Positions 21,998-34,100 of a DNA stretch of 64,000 nucleotides are shown piece after piece (positions within the stretch are counted from its first letter, which is position 1; each line of letters starts with the position of its first letter). The stretch is from Chimonanthus salicifolius (Eukaryota > Streptophyta > Magnoliopsida > Laurales > Calycanthaceae): assembly GCA_013350335.1 (NCBI GenBank), contig CM023533.1, positions 30,424,869-30,488,868 on the forward strand, in the 5' to 3' direction. The notes below the pieces were generated by a model. The model saw nothing but the letters and a program-made list of their open reading frames with translations, was not told the DNA's origin and did not search any database. Both the position numbers and the translations under genes were made by a program.

Positions 21998-24900
21998 TCC
22001 TCTGATAGTAGGACTGACTTTCAAGTGGAATCCATCCTAGAGTAATTCTTACCGAGTTTTAGAAGACTCGGTGACTCGGTAAGTTAAAGTGTGTCAAGTT
22101 TCAATTTAAATTATATTAAAAATATTTATGTTCATTAAATAAAAGCCTCTATTATATTTCAGTAGGGTGTAAATTTCTTCAAAAAAAAACTTTTGAAAAA
22201 TCACATTCAATACAAAATTCAATTATGAAAAATGATAAAATAGTAATTTAAAAAAAAATGATCAAAATTAACGAATACAACGATATGTCCAATAGAACAC
22301 TTCTTTTAGTTTTGAATTTTTTCTTCAAGTATATTTCACATTATTTTTATTTGATCTAATTATATATCAACTTTTCTGATACAGAATTCGAAAGCTTGAT
22401 CATAGAATTTTTTTTATAATTTCAAAACATATATTTATTTTTATCTGAATTATCTTTTATACTAATCAATTAAGTATGGGCCAATTTTGGGCTTGGGATC
22501 TGTATAAACTCCATACAGGGTGCTGAACTAACTAAATTTATAGGCTTATGATATGGGCTCGACCTATTTGGATTGACCCTCTAGAGTAACAAACTTAGTA
22601 GAGGCCATTTTTATGTAAAAAATGTTGATCCTTAAGCTTTTTTTTTTTTTTTTTACATAATTCTAAAAAATACTTTATGTTTTTAAAATATTAAATGACC
22701 CTTTAAGTTTTCATAGGAATCTAACAAGCCACATGATTGTTAGTCACTGTATTCCATCATATAATAACAAAAAGATCTTTACATAAGAAGAAAGAAGTTA
22801 TGAATAATCACTTCTTATAAAATAATAAAAATAATTTCTATTATTCATTACTTTATTCCTTCGAGTAGGTTGGATATTTTCAACTTCTATAAAAAATATA
22901 GCACTCAAACCCTTGGACATCGAACCTAATCCATGATGTTTATGGATGGTGTTATAGATCTAGATTTTACCTATGATCACCATAAAGTGGGGTTAGTAGG
23001 TTTCTACGTATAAAAAAATTAATATTAAGTAATAAATTAAAAATGAGAGATTAAGCCTAAGGAAAGATTTTTTTTCTTAAATGTAAGCACATTTTTGTAA
23101 TTTTCTGTCTTATAAGGGTAACCTTTCTCGTAATTGAAGACAACTTCACTCAATTAGATTGCACCCCTAGTGCCTTTTTATAATATATGAATCATTTCAA
23201 AAAGAAAAAAAAAGTTCTTTTAATTAGAAGGTTAAATTGGCTTAAAAGAACAATATATTAATATTTTAAATATCTTAAAAAAAACACTAATACATCATCT
23301 GCCTTCTTCCCCATTTGGCTTATTATTATTATCCAAATTTGAACTCGGGCATGATTTTCCTCTGCCATTCATGGAAACAGAGGAATTTTCTCTATTTTGG
23401 ACATCCTTCTCTTTGATGAAATCTGAAAATCATTTTAGGGGAAATATATATGGCCCTTAAAAGATTTTGGCCTCCACCATTTTCATGAAAAAACGACCCC
23501 AAACGAGTTGATTTTCATCATTTCCACGGATTTTGCTGTATTTCCAGACATTCGTTTCAAATCCTGTAAAACACTGAGGGATTTATGAAGAAAAACCATC
23601 AGATGCATTTTTAGAGGACGCAAATGCAAATTTTGGAAAAAATCGGTGCCCGGCAATCCTTGCTGAAAATGACTTGTGAGGTCATTCTGAGAATGATATC
23701 TTACTGACTCATTAGTTGTTCAGGTACATCAATCATATTAATTAAAACTTAATATTCAAATCGACTTAATATTAAAATTTAATATTTAAAAAAAAAAAAC
23801 TTTTGGATAGTAGCAAAGTGAATGTTGTTTTTAATCTAAATCTCATATACAAATTTTAGTGAGTTTAGGGTTCGATTTCTCTTGAATATATCTGATATAC
23901 GAAGTTTGCAGGTAGTTTCGTTTTATCAATAGGAATATAAGATTAGTCTCACTTCTAATATGAGGTGAGAATACCCATGTTATCCAAAAAAAATTACTGG
24001 AGAGAGTTTTTTTAGTTCAACTAAAATTTTAAAATATTTTAAAAATATTAGTTTATTTTTGACAAATATATAATTTTGTTAAATTTAAAATGATTTTTTA
24101 TTAAAAATTAAAATTTCAATCTATTGTAGCATGGATACAAAGTCTATCCTCACAGCTCACCAATCCACCACCACCATACACCCACCCAAGTTCCATCCAT
24201 GGTGGCACGAACAATCTATTAAACTTGTCTCTATGGCATGTTAGTGAATAAAATAATAAAAAAATAATGTATTTCTCTATTATAATAAAGATCATCAATA
24301 GGGTAATATGGGTTGAAGTTAATATCTTTTGTTTATTTATTAAATAGTTATAATTTGCTTTTATGTTGGTAAGTAAGAAAAATACAGATTCATTAATTAT
24401 TATCTTAATGATATTAGAAAATAGAGAAATTCATATAAAAATAAATAAATAATAGGAAAGGAGATATTAAGATTGAATTTCTCGAATTGGAAGGATTTGG
24501 TCAAACTTTATTGCATTATATTATTATATAAAAATAGTGAAAATTCTTATAAAAATGACTAAAAGTCTAAAACTAGTAAGATGAGTTTTATTGCTAAATT
24601 TGATATTTGATTTGGCATTGGTGTTTTGAGTAATCCGAAATCAAACAATATGATAAAATGACTTGGTATTTCTCTATCATTAACATCTATATATATAAAG
24701 TTACAACAAAGAAAAATAATCAATCAAATTCATCTATAATTCTGTGATTGAACTGACAACTAAAGAAATATACTTGGTGAAAACTTTCCCTAAATAGATA
24801 AATTGCTGAATTTTGTAGAACTTCCCATCTTCCTCCAATCTCAAAGTTAAGAAATAAGACATGGGACAAATTTCTTTGCCATTAAGAGTCCAAGCACCCA

Positions 24901-25119
24901 TTAAATGTCGCTTTCAACGCCTCTGCAAGTAAACAAACGTAGGCCCATGGATTCAATTATTCAAAAGCTCCATTGGATTCCCAAAATTTTAAATTTCTTC
25001 CCCTGCAATTTTTTTTTTTTTTCCAACCACTGAATCTCCACTACCTGAAAGAGACAGGAAAGATTATAAAGAATCTCCCCCGTCTGGTTCCCAAGGAGGA
25101 ACTGTGAATTGAAATTGAA
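21998..25119. other. intergenic region between divergent MYB-CC and AAP genes
   Basis: AT-rich promoter-side sequence for both genes. It includes a GACTCGGT-repeated patch at 22053-22083, a SINE 3'-part at 23870-23995 related to 14840-14935, and a TATATATATAAAG motif near 24688-24700 that could serve as the AAP TATA region. No coding block or structural RNA is seen. Confidence 0.55.
23870..23995 (+). mobile_element. SINE-like element, 3' part
   Basis: It has a B-box-like GGTTCGATTTC at the left, then the GCAGGTAGTTTCG, AGTCTCACTTCTAATATGAG and ACCCATGTTATCC blocks, and ends in an A run. It matches 14840-14935. Confidence 0.45.
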
Positions 25120-28100
25120 ATGGGGGAAGAAGGAGATGATCAAAAGAAGCCATTGCTGACATGCCCTTCTGCAACTTCTAATCAATTAAATGGAATTTCT
25201 AAAAGAACTGGTAAGTTCATATGTTCAGCTTCAACACCCATTTGGCCATTTCAGATTTCTGATTTCTCTTATCACAGTACCAATCTTCACCCATCTCTGA
25301 CTTCATGTTTGTGTAGAATTTGGTAAGATGGCTTAACAGCTCTCTCATTAAAATCAGTATATATAGAAAAATACAGGTCGCAGATAAAAGAATAAATCAA
25401 TAATCAATTTACAATCTTGTGATTTGAGAAACTGATAAATAAAGAGAGACAAAATATGGAAATCAACTGATGAATTACCTTTAATAGTTTGTATGTTTCT
25501 GCCACATAAATCGATAAAATGATGAGAAACTTTTGTTCCAATCTCTGTTATTTCAAGAGAACATTGACTTATTTTGGGTATATAACAGTTGGAACTCTCT
25601 CATTGAAATTCCCATCTCTACTTGTGTATCATTGAAATTACCTTTGTCACTGTATTTTTAGGCTTTGAAACAGGGAATTTGCAGGTTCTGATTACCACAT
25701 AACCGCTACAAACCCAACTTCACAGATTGCAGTATGGAAGTTTCCGAAACTTTGAACATCTTAGAAGCTAAAAACCGGAGAGAGAAGTGAACTCAATTCA
25801 TTTCTTGTAGATTTAGAGATGAAAGTTTTGAAAATTTTCTTGAGTTTTTGTGGATTTCTGCATGGTCCTCTTTTTCTCTGTCAGGCTTTGGAACATTACT
25901 GCCATGAGAGTTTCAATCTCATCGGATATTTTTCTTTTAAAAATTCATGATTATTTGAAAAAAAAACCAATACACAACTCATGTAAACCTTACTAAGTTC
26001 TTTATTTAATATCATTCAAACCACTTCTCTCCCAAAGAACCTCAAAAGACAAAAGTTTTTCTCACTTCAAAAAAAGCAGAGAGATTTCTTTTACTTTAAA
26101 TTCTTTTCATCCAAACAACATTTACACCCCTCCAAGCCCTTTGCAGAACTATTGCACAGTAGTCGAGATATCGGCCAATATATATCGGTTTTGAAAACCT
26201 ATATATATCGTTGATATCAATTGATACTGATATTATTTTTTAAAAAAAAAAATATAAGAGAGAAAAATATCGACTGATACCGAATTTTTCACCCAACTGC
26301 ATTTGGTTGAGTACCGTAGATTACCATTGTTGTAATCTAGATTAGGATTATCCTTATTGTAAGGATTAATTGCCTGTATAATAGATTTACGGAGATAAAG
26401 TACTTGTAGGATGGCAACATGAGCTGTGGTAGTCATCTATATTGTACATTGAATTAAAGAATAAAATACCCTTTCAAATTCTATCAATTTTGTGTTATAT
26501 GATGCTTCCCGTCCACACGTGCACACAACAAAATACAGTGTGCACTCTCATGTAGAGCCTGGCAACGACCATAGACCTAAATTCATTAGGAAGGTCTATA
26601 CTTGAAAATAGAGCCACTTGATATCACTTTAATGCCATCAATTCAACTATATTACTAATTGCCACTAGGCCTCTTAGAAAATATAACTAATCTTCGGTAT
26701 ATATGTAAATCTCTCTATTCATACACACCATGTAAATCTATAGAGAATGACCCTTTACAGTGAAGTGAAAATCGAACTTAAAATTCTCATTTTCTGACAT
26801 CAGTTCCTAGCCACCATTCCAACCACTTGAGGTTAAGCATGAATAATTATTTGTATTTAGTTTTTGAACTTAAAAATAACACTTTCATCCTCACATAGAT
26901 AAATGCCTCAGAAATGTATTTTTTGAAATTTCACAGGTCTCATGGTGTTGGAGCTGCGAATGTAGAGGATGATCTAGGGATTCATAAAGGATTTAGGTCG
27001 CTCCTCTTAACAGGCTAGTCTTTTGGGCATGATACTCAAACTATATCAACAAAATAAATTCTACTATGAGCTAAAAAGAGTCAACAAATACTAAGTACAT
27101 GATAAGAAAATACCACTTCAACCAAACAAGTCACTTAAGAAAAAAATAAGTGACTAAAATAAAACACCTACAAGTGTCGCATGTCTGGGCGTATCGGTGG
27201 CGTGTCCTAGTGTATCGGGGGCGTATCCATATTTAAAAAATATTTTAATTAATTGGGTGCGTATCCAACACATATCCGAACCATATCCAGCCGTATACGT
27301 GTCGGATATGCACCCGACACGGATACTTGAAAGGTTTCGAAGAATTCGTGCTTTATAGAAGTGAAGAGGGAGATCTAAGAATGTACAAAGGACTTGGGTC
27401 ACTCTTCCTAACAAGCTAATCTTTTAAGCTGGATACTCGGATGCTAACACATGGTTAGAATTATAATTTAACCAAACATGAATTGTATAAAGATTTCATA
27501 AATTCTATAGAATTCTAATTTCATGTAAGACTTTCTTGCTATCATACATTATCTCAATCCATATGAATGTCCTTGGTTTATTAATATGTAATCTTTGTTT
27601 ATTATTTTCTTTCTTTTTCTTCAAAGGGACGATTTGGACTGCTATCGCCCATATAATAACAGCAGTGATAGGGTCTGGGGTTCTCTCTCTTGCATGGAGT
27701 GTAGCTCAGTTAGGTTGGATTGCAGGTCCTTTAGCAGTGGTGGCTTTTGCTGGAGTCACAGTCCTTTCATCTCAGCTGCTCTCTTCCTGTTATACATCTT
27801 ATGATCCTGAAAATGGAGAAATCAGAAATCGCACTTACATGGATGCTGTGAAGTTTTACTTAGGTTAGTGATTTACTATTCCATTATTCCTTTACTCATA
27901 AAAACTAGCATTTAAACCCCTTTTACTTTCACATTTGGATGCATACAAGTATAATAAGATGTGGCAATGATTGAGTTCTACCGTACCAAACATCTGGGTT
28001 GTAATTGTTACAGGGAGTGATCCTTTAGACTAGAGTGAGAATCAAATTTAGAACTCTTACTTTCTGAAACGGATTCCTAACCATTTTTTGGGTTTTGTAA

Positions 28101-31100
28101 TTATATGATATATTTAAAGATTGGTTGAATTTGTTCAATCTATTTATAAATATGTTAAGTTGAATACGGATCGTGTTAAGTACCAATTTGGTGGGTTGAC
28201 TTGGGATGAGTCGTATTAGTAAGAAGTTAGAAATAGATTGAGTCAACCAATTAAGATAGTCAAATTGAGATGACACCTTAAAGAAATGAATTGGGGTAAA
28301 GTTAAGTTGGGTGAACCATTTTATATAAACTTTTTTTTTTTTTCATATGAACTTATTTAATTAATGAGTTGAGTTGTCTTAATCTAATTAAGATGGTTTG
28401 TTCAGGTCTGTGTATCTAATAAATGGTTCATGCTAAGTATAAGTGGATCAACCAATTTAAGAATGGCAATGTTAGTCAACTCAGTAAGTAAATGAGTTAG
28501 TCCATGTTAGATCAACTCATTTAATAAATGATTTGAAACATGTATAAATTAAACTAATTCGTTATAGAGTAGTTGGGTTAATTCAACTCATTTACAAATT
28601 TGACATGGAAGAGCGGGTCATCTCACCTATTTAAATATAAATCCTCCCATTTATAAATAGGTAGACATTGAACCTATGAATGCAATATTTTTTAAAAAAA
28701 AAGTGGAAAAAAAAATGTTGTTGGGTCTCCATTGAAAAAAAAATAGACTATTTCTTAAAAAGGAATTTATCTATTAGAATTTATATTTACACAGAAATTA
28801 GACCAATCAAACATGAAAAAGTGGCTATCAAGTTTAAAGGAAATGCTTCACCATGGTGGGGGCACCTACAATTATCTTGAATGTGACAAAGCAAAAGACC
28901 CTTATGGATGTGTCAACAAATGAAATTATTGATAGGAGCACATTTTCTAAAAATCAATTATAATTAAATTTGTGTGGTTTTCCACATGTAAATTCAAAAA
29001 ATAAAAATGTTACAATAAAACCAAAATTGTTGCTAGAGAAATTGCTTGATTAAAGAAAACATATAAGATTTTTGTTTTTTCTGAATTAACCTGTGGAAAA
29101 CTCAGACACAGTCCTACTGAAATCCCTACAGGATGAACCCACTACCCTTAAGGCACACCAAGGTTAGGCCATGGTGGCTCGAACCAATAACCTCCCGCTT
29201 CCTAAGGTGGGAAGCAACCAGTTAAGCTACACTTATGTGGGTAAGATTTTTGTTGGTTATCATCTCGCAATAACTTGAGAGAGATTGAGTCCAAACAAAA
29301 TCTCCCAACAACTTAGACTTTTAATGAGGTCATCTTATTAGCAACTAGAAATGAAAAACAACTAGAGCACCAAGTGCATATGATCAATCCATAGCTAGTA
29401 TTCTACAATTATGTTAATCTCTGCCCCTCAACTCATCTCAAGTTGTGAATGAAATATCCATCAATAATATTTTGGCAAATTAGATTAAAATTAGTAGTTG
29501 TGTTATATTTAGCAAGTCACTAATTTTATAAAATATTTAGTGAGTTGGTAATTTGTATTTTCATTACTTTTCTTTAGAATAAAGTTAGGAAGCTAAAAGA
29601 AAGTTTGTTCTATATTTTTTTTTAATTGCTCAAGTGATACTGAACACTAAACAAAAACATAGTGCATCATAAAAAATAATAATGATAATAATAATAATAA
29701 TGAGGGAGTGAGAGAGATAATAATAGTAAGTAACTTAGTATTTATGATGTAGGGATTTGTAAAATGCATTACAGGCAAAAGGAGTATATGGATTGCTGGG
29801 TTCATCCAGCAAATAAGTTTGTATATTGGAGGGGCTGCTTATACAATTACTTCTTCCATCAGTATGAGGTATGTTTATGTTGATTCATCTACAAACTTGA
29901 TACATCCCACAGAAATGGTCAAGGCCAAGGGCTGTATTCTAAGGTTTTGATACAAGACTGTAAATAACATGATTACAGAAGATTTTTAACTTGAACTCGT
30001 GGACTACCGAAAGAAAATCATATAAATATCTGTTTGCAACCATGTGTTGATTTTCTTCTTTCTATTCTATTTTTATGTGGTTAAAAAAGACTGTTTTCTT
30101 TCAACAAATCACACCCTGGCTTTGACTCTTAAAAGAAGATAAAGATGGATCATATAGAAAACTTGAATGTGACCAGGGGAATTCTATCTTCTAGTTTGTA
30201 CTCTGTGACCCACACCCCGAAGTTACACTGATAGGACAATCTTAGCTTTCCAAATAGAGGTTTTCCTCTCCACTTTCTAACGTCTGAAACACATACTGTG
30301 GGTTCCGGGTCAGGCTTATTTAGTCATTTCAACTCACCCAAAGTGTTACGTAACTATATAATATCTGAGTTTTTAAACTATGATCAGGAATGTGTTGGGT
30401 TCGAATGAGTTCTACATCGGTGAGAAAGAGAGAATGAGAGTTATATGGGGTTGGAGAACTCTACCTATTAGACTAATCTTTTAGGCTGAAAACCTAGTAC
30501 TAACAGTGGTATCAGAACAAGGGCCTAAGCCACCGATAGATCCTCTAGTCGAACAGGATGGCCAGTGACGTTTATCCGTTGGAGAGCCTCGTATGAGGTG
30601 GAGATTGTTGGGTACGAAAGAGTCCCATATTTGTGAGAGGCAGAGAAAAAAAGAGAGAGTTATATGAGATTGGGGAACTTCACCTATTAGACTAGTCTTT
30701 TGGACTGAAAGTTCAGTGATTGAATTATGAAAATTGTTGCTTTACCGTTTTTAATGTTTGGCAAGACTAAAATGATGATATTTAGTGACCATAAACAGGA
30801 TTGCAGATTAATGATTAAGAGTAACATAGCGCAAATGGGAACTGTTACAACAGTCACCGCAAATCTGTGATAAACTGTTACGAATCATCTTAGATTTGGA
30901 ACATGGATTTGGTATGAAATGACCTGATAATATTGTTGAGATGAAACCAAAAACAAATAATGAGTGCGACTTGCATTACACTCGTTGCACTTGCCTTTGA
31001 ACTTTGTCACCCTTTTCCTCCCTCCTTCCAAAGAGACAAGATCGACAATGAAAGGAACATATTACTTTTAGAAAATAACAAAAATAGATATAATACTCTC

Positions 31101-34100
31101 TTAAATTCTTAGTTGTTTATCTGCTTGAAATAAAAAAAAAAAGGAAAGCAAGTTTTAGTTATGAATTTATGATAAAAATGTGGAGCTCAAGAAGATGAAT
31201 TTTAACAATGATGATGAAGAAACTTCCCTTATTTCCTTTAGTCATCACATCTCTGGGCCTGAATTCTCTACTGTTTCAACCGTATAGTTGTCTAAAATTG
31301 ATAAAAAATGAGTATGTTCGAATACTAAAGTTCAAATCTATATAAGGTTTTTAGTGTTTTTGTATATAGCTTGTCATCATAGTATGGTAGAATCGTATCT
31401 GTCTCATTCGTAGGGGACTTTATCCTACTAACCTTTGGGGCACTCCTACACACATTTCGGATTCAAGTGATGAAGAGTAACCCCATGGTGAGTGGCCTAG
31501 AGTGGTTTGAGTGTGAATCGAACTCAAGATCTCTCTTCATGAGAGGAGCTTCTTGACCATCACACCAACCTCCTCTTGATTTATGAGTTTTTCTCCAATT
31601 GATCTCATAATAAATCAAACCAGCAGTCACTCTACAATGTAGCATGTCATTCTTTATCCATTCTAGACTTTAATTGTGTCTGGTCTTCTACTAACATGGT
31701 TGAACTATCTAAAACGAGTTTCTCTCAATTTTTTATCTAGCGGAGTTATTTTTAAACTATTCCTAAAGCATTCCTTTCTAATTCTATCATTTATTGTTAA
31801 TCTACTAAATAAACTCAAATCCAAAATAAACTCGAAAATAAGATTTTGTCTAGTCTTCTTCTATTCTTGTGAATAGCGCTTGGCCGCTTGCAAACAATTA
31901 AGGTACCACTTGTGAATAGCGATTGGAAACAAAATAAGATTGTCTAGTTATCAGACATATAATAACTTAATAAGAATGTCTGTTTATTATACATATGCAC
32001 GCACCTCAACTCCCTATTACATAAACACAAACACTAAAATTAATATTGTTTTGAATTAAATTATAGAATTAAAGAAAAAGGTATTAAAAACTTAACCTTT
32101 GGATGGAAATTGACTCATTTGCAACATTTTCAACATTTAGATGACATGTGTAACATCAATTATGAAGTAGGAGTTCTGAGTTCGATTTCCACACCACTCC
32201 AAAGGTCACTTCTCGTAGAGTTACCCAATATGTGTGCGTTGAAAGTCTTACATATGCTCTAAGGATTTATAAAGGACTTGGGTTATTCCACCTAACAGGC
32301 TAGTCTTTGGGATGGATACCGAGGTCCTAACAAGTGGTATTAGAGCAAGGTCTCAGGTTACATCATGTGGACTCAGGAGATCCCCTAGACGGATGAGTTT
32401 ATTGCTCTTATTCGAGGGAGAGATTGTTAGGGCCGGTTGCGAACGAGTTTTACATTGAAAGTATAGAGAAAGATCTAGAGATTTATAAAGGACTTGGGTC
32501 ATTCCACCTAACAAGCTAGTCTTTGGGATGAGCAAGGTCCTAACAAGTAGTATCAGAGCCAAGTCTCAGGCTACATCATGTAGACTCAGAAGATCCCTTA
32601 GGCGGATGAGTTAGTTGCCCTCGTTCAAGGGAGAGATTGTTGGAGCTGACTACGAACGAGTCCCACATTAGAAGTATAGAGGGAGATTTAGAACTTTATA
32701 AAAGACTTTGGTCACTCCATCTAACATACTAGTCTTTTGAATTAGATACCAAGGTTCTTACATTATCAAAGAAGTGTTCCTTCATTGCAAGCAATACTTT
32801 ATTCCAATGAGAGAGACCCATTGGTTGTTTGTGTTGGTGAAGCATAACGATTTTAGGTGATTGGATTCGATGGATCATATTTTTAGCAGTTTCAATTCTG
32901 AGTTGTATTCTGCATTATATATTGTCGTTACATTCCATTGAAACAACATTAAGAAAATCTATCTCCCCTTCTCTGTGTTTTTTTCCTTTAAGGTTTTCCA
33001 TTTAAATCGTTGTCTTATGTCTTCATTTATTTCATCATTATTATGAAAAACTAGATTACTTGTTTATTTGTGTCTATTAAGAAAAATTTGTATATTTTTG
33101 TTGAAATTCAGAGCAATTCGCCAATCAAATTGTTACCACAAACAAGGGCACAATGCTCCCTGTGCATTTGGAGATAATGTGTACATGTTTCTGTTTGGAG
33201 GAATTCAGATAGTTTGCTCTCAGATTCCTGATTTTCACAACATGGAGTGGCTATCAACCATTGCAGCCATCATGTCTTTTTCTTATTCTTCCATTGGAAT
33301 GGCTCTTGGCCTTGCCAAAGTAATAGGTAATTTGAATTTTATCAAGTTATTTATCTCTGTAATTTGAATTTTATATTAATATTTAAACTTAGTAAATTAT
33401 TTTGTATGACCCACTATTTACTTCTTATTTTTCATAACTAAATCTAAATGATGGAAAATATTTTAGACAGTGATTTGCCACAAGTTTCTTTCTGATTTAG
33501 TGTCTGCCCATGCATCTGAGGTCTTTAGATTTTTAATAATTAGATTCAATTGTTTTATTCAATTTCTCTAAATTTCATTTTTTTCCCATTTCTTTTAATT
33601 TGGCATTTTTAAAGTTCAATAGATGATGACTCCAATCAAACATGGTGAACTACATGTAAAATATTTGCTCATATGTGTTTTCTATTTTAAATCATCTACA
33701 CCCCTTATGAAAAATCTTTTTGCCTTTCAATAGGAGCGGATTTGTGTAGTATTGTTCTTTTTTCTGTATTTTAATTTTAATTTTAATTTTATTACTGTTC
33801 AAAAAAAGAAAAATCGTTTTGCCTCATTTATTTTTAAGTGCACATCCTAACACGAGCATTATCTTTTAGGAGGCACGAGTTTTTTTAATTTTCTACTTTA
33901 CTCATGCAAAACCGGTTCACCTGTCCAGTACACCGATGAGTGAACCAATTCACTTAAAAATGGAAAGAGTCCAGTTCAGTGCACCGATGAGTGAACCGAT
34001 TCACTGGAATGTGAACCGATTTCTACGGATGGATGGAGGGCAAAATAGGAAATTCACTAAAATCCATATATCTTAAAAGATAATGCCCATGTTTAGAATG

